From Pedobacter caeni (GTDB taxonomy: Bacteria > Bacteroidota > Bacteroidia > Sphingobacteriales > Sphingobacteriaceae), in the NCBI RefSeq assembly GCF_900129215.1, contig NZ_FQUQ01000006.1:65032-129031 (forward strand): a DNA stretch of 64,000 nucleotides, written 5' to 3'. A model generated the notes under the pieces. That model was given only the letters and a program-made list of their open reading frames with translations, searched no databases and had not been told where the DNA came from. Below are positions 34,347-43,848 of the stretch, piece by piece. The translations under genes were made by a program, and so were the position numbers. The first letter of the stretch is position 1. Each line of letters starts with the position of its first letter.

Positions 34347-35761
34347 GCAATTTAACTGCTAATATTAAGTCTATTCGTGATATTATGCGAAAAGACACGG
34401 GTGTAGATGGCGATGCGCAACGCATCTCACAAATGGTATGGATGCTTTTCCTTAAAATTTTTGCCGATAAGGAAAATGAATGGGAGACACAAGTCAAAAA
34501 TTATGTTAGTCCAATCCCTGTAGAGCTAAAATGGCAGAATTGGGCAGCGGACACAACAGGTTTAACTGGAGAGCCTTTGATAGAATTCATCAATTCGGAA
34601 TTATTTCCCACGTTGAAGAGTCTTAAAAACACCACAACAGATCAGGCAAAAATTGTCAGATCAGTATTTGAAGATACTTATAACTATATGAAAAACGGAG
34701 TGCTTTTCCGTCAAGTTATAAATGAAATCAATAAAATTGACTTTTCGGATTCTCATAATGGGCATATTTTCAATGATATTTATGAAAACATCTTAAAAGA
34801 ACTTCAAAGTGCAGGTTCTTCAGGTGAATACTACACTCCGAGAGCAGTCACTCAATTTATGGTTGATATAATAAAACCAAAAATTGGAGAATCTGTATTA
34901 GATCCAGCATGTGGTACCGGAGGCTTTTTAAAATGTACCATAAATAGTTTAGGAGAATATGTATATGATTCGAAAAATAGAAGTATACTTCAAGATTCAA
35001 TAAGAGGCATAGAGAAAAAACCATTACCACATTTATTATGCACAACAAATTTAATGTTGCACGGTTTTGATGTGCCATCAATTAGGCGCGATAATTTATT
35101 ATCGAAAAAGTTTGATGAGTGGGAAGCAAAAGATGAAGTAAATATAATTTTGTCGAATCCCCCGTTTGGTGGTGCAGAGGAGGACGGAACAGACTCTAAC
35201 TTTCCAATACAATTCAGAACAAAAGAAACAGCAGATCTATTTATGGTTTTAATTATGCGCCTTTTAAAACCATCCGGCAGAGCTGCCGTGGTTTTACCAG
35301 ATGGCTTCCTCTTTGGGGAAGGCGTAAGAACCAGGATAAAAGAAGAATTGTTGGCCACATGTAACCTTCATACGATTGTTCGTTTACCAAATGGAGTTTT
35401 TAATCCTTATACTAATATAAAAACTAACATATTATTCTTTGATAAAGGAAGTTCCACTAAGGACATTTGGTACTATGAACATCCATACCCGAAAGGTCAA
35501 AAAAGTTATAATAGGTCTAGGCCTATCAGCATTGAAGAATTTAATGGCGAAAAAAGCTGGTGGAATAATAGAACTGAAACTGACTATACCTGGAAGGTTT
35601 CCATTGAAGAAATTAAAGGTAGGAATTACAATCTTGATATCTCCAGCCCTTATTTCGGAAAGACGGATGAACAACTAACCAGTTCTGAAATAATTAAGCG
35701 CTTAGAAAAATCTATAAAAAGAAGTGAGCAACTTATGTCCTTAATTAAACAAGATATCTAA
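34343..35761 (+). CDS. hsdM: Type I restriction-modification DNA methyltransferase (HsdM)
   Basis: 472 residues. HsdM N-terminal helical domain (about 1-140, MSNLTANIKSIRDIMRKDTG), then the N6-adenine methyltransferase domain with AdoMet motif I DPACGTGGF (187-195) and catalytic motif IV NPPF (272-275); GEYYTPRAVTQFMV is the standard start of the domain. It methylates adenine in the sequence chosen by HsdS. Directly joined to HsdS (stop TAA followed by ATG). Length is slightly short for the family but complete. No HsdR gene follows or lies elsewhere in the window. Confidence 0.95.
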   Translation: MSNLTANIKSIRDIMRKDTGVDGDAQRISQMVWMLFLKIFADKENEWETQVKNYVSPIPVELKWQNWAADTTGLTGEPLIEFINSELFPTLKSLKNTTTDQAKIVRSVFEDTYNYMKNGVLFRQVINEINKIDFSDSHNGHIFNDIYENILKELQSAGSSGEYYTPRAVTQFMVDIIKPKIGESVLDPACGTGGFLKCTINSLGEYVYDSKNRSILQDSIRGIEKKPLPHLLCTTNLMLHGFDVPSIRRDNLLSKKFDEWEAKDEVNIILSNPPFGGAEEDGTDSNFPIQFRTKETADLFMVLIMRLLKPSGRAAVVLPDGFLFGEGVRTRIKEELLATCNLHTIVRLPNGVFNPYTNIKTNILFFDKGSSTKDIWYYEHPYPKGQKSYNRSRPISIEEFNGEKSWWNNRTETDYTWKVSIEEIKGRNYNLDISSPYFGKTDEQLTSSEIIKRLEKSIKRSEQLMSLIKQDI

Positions 35762-37360
35762 ATGAAAAATTGGATAACAGTAAAGTTAGGTGATTTATTA
35801 TTAGAATCTAAAATAAATTCGGATAACCCGGATCCGAATAAAAGATTAAGAGTAAGGCTTAACATAGGTGGCATTGAAAAACGACCAGAAATAATTGATA
35901 AAGAAGGGGCTACAAAGTATTTCATCCGCAAAGCCGGCCAATTTATCTTTGGTGCTCAAAATCTCCACAAAGGTGCTTTCGGAATTATTCCGCCCGAATT
36001 AAATGACTTTGAATCTTCATCAGATATACCTGCATTTGACGTACATGATTCATGTTATCCTGAATGGATTTTTTATTTTTTCAAGCAGGGTAATTTTTAT
36101 TTGAAACTGGAGCAATTCACTAAAGGGATTGGTTCTAAAAGAATTAATCGAAAGTTATTATTTGATTTAAACATCTACCTACCACCAAAAGAAGAGCAAA
36201 AACGAATATTAGATTCAATTGGAAACATAGAGAAAAAACTAGTTGAATGTAAGAGAGAATTTAGTTATCAAATTGATCTTATCCATGATTTGAAAGCCTC
36301 AAGTATTTTAGAAGGAGTTAAAGGAGAATTAACAAAAGAATGGCGAAAATCAAATAAACCCAAAGAAAGCGGTTATGATTTATTGAAGCGGATTTTTAAC
36401 CAAAAGACTAATAAACCTTCAAAACAAAAGGAAGATCTATTCTCTTCAAGTACTGGTATAACGTTAAGCGAACCTTTATACAATATTCCCACAACTTGGG
36501 CATGGGCAACGTTGGACGACATTTCTGACTTCATATCAAGCGGCTCTCGCGACTGGGCGCAATATTACTCTAACCAAGGTGCAATTTTTGTTAGAATGGG
36601 CAATTTGTCGAAAGAATCTTTCAAGCTAAGAATGGAAAATATTCAGCATGTACTTCCTCCTTTGGATGGCGAAGGAACAAGAACACGTTTACAAGCCTGG
36701 GACTATCTTATTTCTATAACCGGAGAAGTTGGTCTACTGGGTTTGATACCTGAAGAATTCGGAGAAGCGTATATTAATCAACATATAGCCTTAGTAAGGC
36801 TTTCAGAAATAATTAGAAATAAATATATTGGCTACTTTTTACTTTCAACTGTAGCTAGATCCCAATTTTCAGAACCTAATAGAGGGATTAAAAACAGTTT
36901 TAGATTATCTGACATTCGAAGCATCAAGATTCCAATACCCAGCTTGGAAGAACAAGTTGTAATATCTGAAAAAATTGAATCTTTAATAGTATATTTTGAT
37001 CAACTAGAAGGTTATATTAAGAATAATATAATTGATATAGAACATCTAAGTTTATCTCATATCGAGGAACTAATTGGTAACCCCAATGAAGGTATACGAC
37101 TTGTTACTTTTGAAGGTTTAAATGAAAACAAGATAAACTTATTTGATGAACCCCACACCTCTTCTGAGGTAAAAACTGAAATGAACATGAAACTTGAAGA
37201 ACTCCTCAAAAAAAATGGAAAAATGAGCGCAGTCAACTTATGGAAAATGTCGGAGTATAGTGACAGTATTGATAAATTCTATGAGGAACTCAAAAAACTT
37301 GTAGAGGTTGAGAAAAAAATAATAGAATCTGAAAAAGGATACCTAGAATTAACAAAATGA
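35762..37360 (+). CDS. hsdS: Type I specificity subunit (HsdS) with C-terminal extension
   Basis: 532 residues. Two target recognition domains: about 1-150 (ITVKLGDLLLESKI; ending LPPKEEQKRILDSIGNIEKK) and about 240-420 (TTWAWATLDDISDFISSG; ending IPSLEEQVVISEKIESLIVY), each followed by a conserved coiled coil. The two domains should read a split sequence. Unusual: residues about 450-532 form an extra acidic helical region (KMSAVNLWKMSEYSDSIDKF) resembling a small winged helix, which could dock a partner. Its stop overlaps the ATPase start by four bases (ATGA). Confidence 0.92.
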   Translation: MKNWITVKLGDLLLESKINSDNPDPNKRLRVRLNIGGIEKRPEIIDKEGATKYFIRKAGQFIFGAQNLHKGAFGIIPPELNDFESSSDIPAFDVHDSCYPEWIFYFFKQGNFYLKLEQFTKGIGSKRINRKLLFDLNIYLPPKEEQKRILDSIGNIEKKLVECKREFSYQIDLIHDLKASSILEGVKGELTKEWRKSNKPKESGYDLLKRIFNQKTNKPSKQKEDLFSSSTGITLSEPLYNIPTTWAWATLDDISDFISSGSRDWAQYYSNQGAIFVRMGNLSKESFKLRMENIQHVLPPLDGEGTRTRLQAWDYLISITGEVGLLGLIPEEFGEAYINQHIALVRLSEIIRNKYIGYFLLSTVARSQFSEPNRGIKNSFRLSDIRSIKIPIPSLEEQVVISEKIESLIVYFDQLEGYIKNNIIDIEHLSLSHIEELIGNPNEGIRLVTFEGLNENKINLFDEPHTSSEVKTEMNMKLEELLKKNGKMSAVNLWKMSEYSDSIDKFYEELKKLVEVEKKIIESEKGYLELTK

Positions 37361-38928
37361 GAATCGACAAAGTAAAAATAAATGGGTTTAAGAATTTAAG
37401 GGGGTTTGAAATTGAATTAGATAATTCTAAGTTGAATACAGTTTTACTAGGCCAAAACGCAGCTGGTAAATCCAATTTCCTGGAGGCCTTAGTCATTATT
37501 TTTAGAGATTTAGATTTAAGAGTAAATCCATTATTTGAGTTTGAAATTGAATATCAATGTAAAACTAACAATATCAGAATAGTTGGAAACCCGACTTCTT
37601 CATCTGGTTACGAATTCTTCATTAATAACAATGACACTTCGATGCCCAAAGCGGCATTCTACAGAAATAAATCAGAATATCTGCCGAGGTATGTTTTTTC
37701 ATACTACTCAGGGGTAAGCAATAGATTAGAAGAACATTTCGATACACATCAAAGAAGATTCTATAAAGATTTGTTAGACGGAAAAGATGACCCGATGAGA
37801 CATTTGTTCTACGCCAGACTAATTCATAGTCATTTCGTCCTAATGGCTTTCTATGCGTTTGGTAATGAGAATATTAAAAAATTTCTCAATGAATATTTAA
37901 ATATTACTGGTCTAGAATCAGTTTTATTTGTATTAAAACGACCAGATTGGTTTAAAGGTAAACCTATTAAGGGTGGAGATCCCAGATTTTGGTATGCCAA
38001 AGGGGTAGTAAAAGACTTTTTAAGTAATCTTTGGGATCTCTCCTTAGCTCCCATTCCTTCAAAAGAGAAAGTACGTTTGGATTTTTTACATAGTCCGGAT
38101 CAGGAGCAACTATATCTTTATATTTCAAATCAAGAGAAATTGGAACAATTAGCAACTAAATACTTGACGAATGCTAATTTTTTTAAAATGTTAGAAAGCA
38201 CCTATATCTCCGACTTAATTCAAGAAGTAAGAATTAAAGTGCAAAAAAAGAATGTTGATGGTCATGTTACGTTCAAAGAACTAAGTGAGGGTGAACAACA
38301 ATTACTAACTGTATTGGGATTATTAAGATTTACCAAGGAAGAGGAGTCCCTCATGCTATTAGACGAACCAGATACTCATCTAAATCCTTTATGGAAATGG
38401 AACTATATGAGTTTACTGGAAAAAATTGTTAATGAAGATAACAGTAGCCAGATTATAATGACAACTCACGACCCTCTGGTGATTGGTGGGCTAACAAAAG
38501 AAGAAATTAGAATATTTTATTCCGACGAAGTTACTAAGCAAATTAAAGCAACAGAGCCTGACTTCGATCCAAAAGGTCTAGGCGTAGCAGGAATATTAAC
38601 GAGTGATTTTTTTGGGCTTCCTAGTACATTAGATAGAGAGACATTCAACTTATTAAATCGAAGAAATGATTTAATAGTAAAACAAGATTCACTCCAACTA
38701 AACAATGATGAAAAAGTCGAATTAAATAAAATATTCCAAGAATTAGCAGTCTTAGGTATAAATACAACCGATAGAGATCCACTTTTTGAAAAGTTCTTAA
38801 TTGCAATGAGTAAAATTGAGGATTTTAGAGTTGAAAATCTGAATAATGATCAAAGAGCGAAACAAAATACATTAGCCCAAGAAATTCTTGCAACTATCAT
38901 TAAGGAGGAAAAAGATGATTTACATTAA
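37357..38928 (+). CDS. AAA/ABC-type ATPase, PtuA-like (Septu-type)
   Basis: 523 residues. SMC/RecF-like ATPase: Walker A GQNAAGKS (32-39), signature LSEGEQQLL, Walker B LMLLDEPDTHLNP, and switch His in MTTHDPLVIGG. There is no TOPRIM domain after the ATPase, so it is not an OLD nuclease. With the HNH gene next to it this makes a PtuA/PtuB-like pair, known from Septu and from retron-associated defence. In those systems the ATPase restrains the nuclease until phage is sensed. Here it sits in an operon behind HsdM and HsdS, so the modification pair may supply recognition (inference). Confidence 0.85.
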   Translation: MRIDKVKINGFKNLRGFEIELDNSKLNTVLLGQNAAGKSNFLEALVIIFRDLDLRVNPLFEFEIEYQCKTNNIRIVGNPTSSSGYEFFINNNDTSMPKAAFYRNKSEYLPRYVFSYYSGVSNRLEEHFDTHQRRFYKDLLDGKDDPMRHLFYARLIHSHFVLMAFYAFGNENIKKFLNEYLNITGLESVLFVLKRPDWFKGKPIKGGDPRFWYAKGVVKDFLSNLWDLSLAPIPSKEKVRLDFLHSPDQEQLYLYISNQEKLEQLATKYLTNANFFKMLESTYISDLIQEVRIKVQKKNVDGHVTFKELSEGEQQLLTVLGLLRFTKEEESLMLLDEPDTHLNPLWKWNYMSLLEKIVNEDNSSQIIMTTHDPLVIGGLTKEEIRIFYSDEVTKQIKATEPDFDPKGLGVAGILTSDFFGLPSTLDRETFNLLNRRNDLIVKQDSLQLNNDEKVELNKIFQELAVLGINTTDRDPLFEKFLIAMSKIEDFRVENLNNDQRAKQNTLAQEILATIIKEEKDDLH

Positions 38929-39715
38929 CTTAGAAGGAAATCTACCTGATCAAAATTGGTTAAATAGAGCTGATTTAATTACTCAACAGCTCATTCAAGC
39001 TCCAAATGAAGCTTCTCGTAAAGTTATTATAGACGCAAACCAAAATCTATGGGGAGAATTAAAAGAGTTCCTAAAAAATCTAAGTAATAGAAAATGTTGG
39101 TATTCTGAGTCAATCAATGATGGTGCTCATTGTCATGTAGATCATTTTAGACCAAAAACAAAGGCTTTAGATCAGAATAAAGTAAACAGAGGAGGCTATT
39201 GGTGGTTAGCATTTGATTGGCTTAATTACAGATATGCGGGCCCAGCTATAAACGTAAGGAAAAAGGATTATTTTCCAGTATTACAGAATAAAGCAAACAA
39301 TTACGGGGATAACATATTACTTGAAGATATATTATTTTTGGATCCAATTAACATCAGTGACCCTAGCAAGCTAGCTTACGACGGGGAAGGAAAGGTTACA
39401 CCAAGATTTACTGATCAGAACTCACGGGATTATAAAAGAGCCTTTTATTCAATTGAACGCTATAATCTGAATTCAGAAGGGCTAAAGGAAGGTCGAAGAG
39501 AAAAATATCGAAAAACAACAGTACTTATTATGCAAATTCAAAATCACTTAACGCTGCAAATAGTTAATCATGACTTAGCAAGGCAAGCAGAAATAATTAA
39601 AATGATGAAAGAACTAAGAGAGTTAGCAAATCCCGAATCAGAATATTCAGCTACTGCGAAGTATTGTTTAAGAAGTTCTGGCCATGACTGGGCTTCAGAT
39701 CTTTTAGTAGCTTAA
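38915..39715 (+). CDS. HNH endonuclease, PtuB-like
   Basis: 266 residues from ATG 38915, preceded by AAGGAGG at 38902-38908, an unusually strong Shine-Dalgarno for this phylum; the longer frame at 38888 is not needed. It overlaps the ATPase end by 14 bases. The HNH core is near residues 61-105: KCWYSE, then HCHVDHFRPK (74-81) and WWLAFDWLNYRYA, the pattern of TIGR02646/PtuB nucleases. It should cut DNA (or tRNA in some relatives) once released. It ends the operon that starts with the XRE gene. Confidence 0.88.
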   Translation: MIYINLEGNLPDQNWLNRADLITQQLIQAPNEASRKVIIDANQNLWGELKEFLKNLSNRKCWYSESINDGAHCHVDHFRPKTKALDQNKVNRGGYWWLAFDWLNYRYAGPAINVRKKDYFPVLQNKANNYGDNILLEDILFLDPINISDPSKLAYDGEGKVTPRFTDQNSRDYKRAFYSIERYNLNSEGLKEGRREKYRKTTVLIMQIQNHLTLQIVNHDLARQAEIIKMMKELRELANPESEYSATAKYCLRSSGHDWASDLLVA

Positions 39716-40375
39716 ATATATTCACAATTTAGAATAACGTCTATTGATAAGATACAAATTATCAATACTTTAAAATAGTGTTTGTAGCTACAAAACATCA
39801 TACGGTTACTGAGTAAATGATTACAAGCCTTATTTAAGGTCAAAAAAAGAAAACTCTCATTTTACAGAAATGTTTACAAAAATTACAAAGTAAAATACAC
39901 CAAGATCAAACGCAAGGCCTTCCTATAATGCAACAAGTGTAAAAAAATCCCCCTCCAAAATATCCGATCTATATAAACTCATTTGAGTTATTCAACAAAA
40001 CAATAAAATTTTCAAAATCCATATACATTTCAGTTAAATCTTACATTTTCCTGTTATATTAGCCACATAAGAAAAATAATTAACGACTCATGGAAAATTT
40101 TAAGACTAGAAAATTGTCTATAAATACGACAATAAACAAAATGGAACTCTCCAGAAGTAGTTGAGTTTTTAAGATTACCAATGATAAAACATGGAAATCT
40201 TTAAAAGGAAACAAATTTCGCTCATTCCAATCAATGACCAAAATTTGTCAAACTAATTGGATCCGAGTTTTACTAAAATTAATTATTCAGTTTAAGGGAA
40301 TACTACTTTAAAAGTTCAATTTTATGCTTTGTCAAGTATCGCTTCCCATTTTTGCACATTGAGAGTTACCAGCAC
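39716..40375. other. AT-rich intergenic region between two defence units
   Basis: 660 bases with no full gene. The only item of note is a 24-codon ORF at 40090-40164 (see separate entry). The sequence is AT-rich and shows no clear terminator for the HNH gene. It probably marks the junction between two independently acquired cargo modules and carries the promoter of the HEPN-like unit, which I could not locate with confidence. Confidence 0.5.
40090..40164 (+). pseudogene. Short ORF resembling a lanthipeptide leader fragment
   Basis: 24 codons: MENFKTRKLSINTTINKMEL and then SRSS. The KLSIN..TINK pattern is like the leaders of Bacteroidota class I lanthipeptide precursors (KLSLxKxTI). The ORF stops before any core peptide and no modifying enzyme is near, so it is a remnant or a chance match. 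Confidence 0.2.
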
Positions 40376-40948
40376 ATGAATTACCAAGATTATCAAAAGG
40401 CATCTGCCAAGCACCTTCTATCTTGTCAATCAATTTTATTAGTCTTAGATTCTTTAAATTCAGAGAATAATGACACTAAAAATCATAACCAAAAGATAAA
40501 AGTATTATTGCATAATTTATTTTATTTATCGGGATACACATTGGAAAGCATCATCAATTACTCAATATATAAACATTTCAGATGGAGCAAAAGCTCTATT
40601 TATGAAATCGATCATAATTTTAGTTCTAAATGCGATTTGACTTTTTACCCAGATGTGCCTAGGCAAAATGGCAGAGGGAATTATCTTTTTTATATTTCGC
40701 AACATGAATTCAGTAGGAATATTCAAATTTTAAGTAAAGCATTGCCCAATTCAAAAGTTCCGTTAATAGACCGAACCATTAGTGTGGATAAGGACCTAAT
40801 CAACCTTTTTTTAAATTGGAAAGTCGAAATTAGATATCATCCTGAGTCAACACAATATTCCACAATAGAATTAACAATAGACAATATTAAAAGATTTGTC
40901 TCCACAACAGACCAAGTTTACAATGGATTAATGAAATTAGTTGGATAA
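40376..40948 (+). CDS. HEPN-like protein, partner of ParA/STAND-type ATPase
   Basis: 190 residues from ATG 40376 (MNYQDYQKASAKHLLSC); the upstream TTG at 40352 is less likely. Helical; two blocks match the HEPN pattern of nucleotidyltransferase-partner families: LLHNLFYLSGYTLESIINYSIYKHF in the first half and LNWKVEIRYHPE (residues about 155) near the end, where HEPN proteins have the Arg-centred active site. The usual R-x4-6-H is replaced by Arg-Tyr-His, so RNase activity is uncertain. It ends 2 bases before the start of the large ATPase, making a tight two-gene unit. Confidence 0.6.
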   Translation: MNYQDYQKASAKHLLSCQSILLVLDSLNSENNDTKNHNQKIKVLLHNLFYLSGYTLESIINYSIYKHFRWSKSSIYEIDHNFSSKCDLTFYPDVPRQNGRGNYLFYISQHEFSRNIQILSKALPNSKVPLIDRTISVDKDLINLFLNWKVEIRYHPESTQYSTIELTIDNIKRFVSTTDQVYNGLMKLVG

Positions 40949-40950
40949 CA

Positions 40951-43848
40951 ATGATTAAAATTTTAGAAATAGCAAATCGGCTAAATAAAGAATTAAAATT
41001 GAGTAAAAACCTTCAAATCGAAGACTACAAGATATTAATTCGTCTTAATTTAGAAATTGATGTCTACATAGTTTGCAACGATGATGATTTTTTTAAATCT
41101 AAACAAAAGCAGTATGAAGGATATGCAGTCAACTTCAGAAAGTTTTCTCGGGAAGAAATTGAGGAATACCCTTATCTATCCGACTCATTTAAAGAGATTG
41201 AATCAATTGATTATGGATTAAAATATCGATTAAATTCACTTCTCAACAAGGGGCATAATTCGCTATATAAGTTCACCAAAGATTTTCCTGTGCCAATAGT
41301 TACATTTTATTCGTACAAAGGTGGTATGGGAAGAACAACAACATTAACATCATATGCTTTAGATTTAGCTTTAAACCATAATAAAAGGGTTTGCATAATA
41401 GATTGCGATTTTGAAGCACCAGGGTATTTGAACTTTTTTAATTTAGCTAATAACCTTATTTTAAAATCTGGCGAAAAAAATGGTGTTGTAGAGTTTCTAG
41501 TAGATTATGCATTTAAAGAGACCGTAGACATTGAGGATTATATTATTTCACCTGACATAGGCATTAAAGGAATTGAAAATATATTTTTGGTTCCCGCTGG
41601 TAACCTTAGTGATACAACAGTGAATGACTCAGATGAATATGTTAGTCACCGTGATCAATATTTGGAAGGGTTATCGAGATTAGATCTATCCAATGAATAC
41701 ACGCTGATAGAGGGCTTCAATAATCTTTTTAAAAGAATCCATGAAAAGATAAAACCTGATGTTATATTAATTGATTCAAGAACAGGCTTCAATGATATAT
41801 TTGGAACAACTGCACTTATGCTTTCTAACCTGATAGTCGGATTTTTTGGAAGCAGCGAGCAAACAAAACCAGGTTTAAGATTTCTATTAGATAAATTTTA
41901 TGAATTAAATAGTGATATCGAAAATGACACAGAATTACTCCTTATAAACTCTATCCTTCCAAAGGATCTTAGCGAAAGTGAATCATTTCATAATGCGTTT
42001 ATATCTGAAGTTGGTCAATATGTTCAATTTATTCAAGAAAAGAAATTGAAGTACATTTCCTCTAATGAAGATAGTAAAATTCCTTCTTTTTTTAAGTTAA
42101 GGAGAAACAGCACACTAGAGAAGCTGGGGATTAAACAAAATGACGATGAACAACAGGATTTTCAAAACCATATTAATCTTATTAAGTCCAAAAATTTCAG
42201 TGACTTTAATGGAATATTTAAAGCCATAAATAATACAAAGGCTTTAAATAAAATGTTCCCTACTACAGTTGCGAAGCCTGTCAAGGGATCTCTCGCTCTT
42301 AGAAATTTAATATTAAAAAATTTACGATCGTCATTAAGGAATGAAAATGGCAATCCTATTTTGTTTGCAGAAGATGCTGAAGTTAATCCAAAAACCTTCT
42401 TCTATCGAGAGCAAATGAGCATGTTATTTGACAAGAATAAATTTTTAATTCAAGGATTTAAGGGAACAGGAAAAACCTACCTATACAATGCTCTAAGAGA
42501 TCCTAAATTAATAGCAGTAAAAGATGAACTACTTAGACGAGCGAGTAAACATGACAAGAAAGATTATAGATTTATAGATATAATTTCTTTAAAGGGTAAA
42601 GGAGAGCCAAAATCATTTGATTTCGATCAAATACAATTATCAAAGATTGAAGATAAATCCTACTATTTCAAAAATTTCTGGCTTGTTTATACATGGAATT
42701 CAATATTCTTAGATGCAAAATCAAAATTAGGTTATCTAACAGCCTCTAAATTACAAGAATATATTAAACCTTATGCTACTTCTATAGAGACAAAACAAAG
42801 ATTTGAAGATCTAATTTATGATCAGAACAAATTAGCCGAAATAGAAAAAGATCTCTTAAATCTTGACGAACATTTAGTGAAAAATAAAATTTTCACATTT
42901 GTTCTATATGATCAACTCGATAACTTAATAAAACCAAATGTGTGGCGTGAAACTGTTTCACCACTTATTGATTATTGGTGGGATAGCCTAAATAGATTCA
43001 AAAATATAGCGCCAAAAATTTTTATTAGAACTGATTTATATAATCGACTTACCGGAACTAATACAACTCGCCTTGAAAATAATATTATAAAAATCGAATG
43101 GTCAAAGGAGGAAGTCTACTCATACTTTTTTAAATTGATACTTTCTAACCCTGCTTCTTACGATGCATTATTTACACTCATGGAAAGAAGCAAACGGTAT
43201 GAAGATCGTTTTTTCAAGAACACAAAAAAGTATCTCGAAAAGAACAACTTCCAACTCAAATTGCTTTTGAATGAAATAGAGCCGTTCATGACTAGCTTTT
43301 TTGGAAAAGAAGTAAAGAGTACTTCAGGTGGGCTACTAGGGAAAACATTTGATTGGCTTTATTTCAATCTAACCAATGCTGATCAACAATCAATAAGTTT
43401 AAGACCTTTCATAAATTTAATTGATGGATCAATTGATGATGCTCTTTCTAACACACCACAAGAGACAATTCCAATTATTCATTACCAATATTATTCCTCT
43501 CGAGAGAATCGAAACAATGCAGTTAAGCAACATTTTGACGATTTAATTAGAGAAGATTTCAATAATGATTTAGCCCTAATTTTTAATTACTTAAAAGAAA
43601 AGGGGGACAAATATAAACACATATTTTTAGGTAAAACAGAACTATACAGTTTACTAGGTGAGGTTTTAAAGTATTATAATACACAACTAGAAAGTGAAAA
43701 CATTGATGAACTGAAAGAAATATTAATATCGAATGGTATTATTCATGAGATACCTAAGCCAAATGAAAGTATATTTTATTTTGCGCAATTGTATAAATAT
43801 TGGCTAGGGTTAAGAAGCCGAAAGTATGAATTTAAAAGACGTAGGTAG
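40951..43848 (+). CDS. Fusion of ParA/MinD-like ATPase and second P-loop ATPase
   Basis: 965 residues. Residues 1-110: unknown N-terminal domain. Residues about 113-340: MinD/ParA-type ATPase with deviant Walker A KGGMGRTT (123-130), DCDFEAPG (151-158), and DVILIDSRTGFND (270-282). Residues about 470-800: second P-loop ATPase with Walker A GFKGTGKTY (502-510) and Walker B-like FVLYDQLDNL (650-659), similar to the stand-alone P-loop ATPases called Sll1717-type. The C-terminal 160 residues are helical. No nuclease or membrane segment is recognised. With the HEPN-like gene it forms a unit in a defence cargo, so sensing by the ATPase and killing by the HEPN partner is a reasonable model (inference). 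Confidence 0.75.
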   Translation: MIKILEIANRLNKELKLSKNLQIEDYKILIRLNLEIDVYIVCNDDDFFKSKQKQYEGYAVNFRKFSREEIEEYPYLSDSFKEIESIDYGLKYRLNSLLNKGHNSLYKFTKDFPVPIVTFYSYKGGMGRTTTLTSYALDLALNHNKRVCIIDCDFEAPGYLNFFNLANNLILKSGEKNGVVEFLVDYAFKETVDIEDYIISPDIGIKGIENIFLVPAGNLSDTTVNDSDEYVSHRDQYLEGLSRLDLSNEYTLIEGFNNLFKRIHEKIKPDVILIDSRTGFNDIFGTTALMLSNLIVGFFGSSEQTKPGLRFLLDKFYELNSDIENDTELLLINSILPKDLSESESFHNAFISEVGQYVQFIQEKKLKYISSNEDSKIPSFFKLRRNSTLEKLGIKQNDDEQQDFQNHINLIKSKNFSDFNGIFKAINNTKALNKMFPTTVAKPVKGSLALRNLILKNLRSSLRNENGNPILFAEDAEVNPKTFFYREQMSMLFDKNKFLIQGFKGTGKTYLYNALRDPKLIAVKDELLRRASKHDKKDYRFIDIISLKGKGEPKSFDFDQIQLSKIEDKSYYFKNFWLVYTWNSIFLDAKSKLGYLTASKLQEYIKPYATSIETKQRFEDLIYDQNKLAEIEKDLLNLDEHLVKNKIFTFVLYDQLDNLIKPNVWRETVSPLIDYWWDSLNRFKNIAPKIFIRTDLYNRLTGTNTTRLENNIIKIEWSKEEVYSYFFKLILSNPASYDALFTLMERSKRYEDRFFKNTKKYLEKNNFQLKLLLNEIEPFMTSFFGKEVKSTSGGLLGKTFDWLYFNLTNADQQSISLRPFINLIDGSIDDALSNTPQETIPIIHYQYYSSRENRNNAVKQHFDDLIREDFNNDLALIFNYLKEKGDKYKHIFLGKTELYSLLGEVLKYYNTQLESENIDELKEILISNGIIHEIPKPNESIFYFAQLYKYWLGLRSRKYEFKRRR

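Noticed and set aside
37357..38928. OLD-family nuclease
   Set aside because: The ATPase part fits, but no TOPRIM domain follows; the HNH partner makes PtuA more likely.
40951..43848. HsdR restriction subunit
   Set aside because: Length near 1000 residues and place after HsdM/HsdS suggested it, but the motifs are ParA-type and a second P-loop, with no helicase DEAD box or PD-(D/E)XK nuclease motif.
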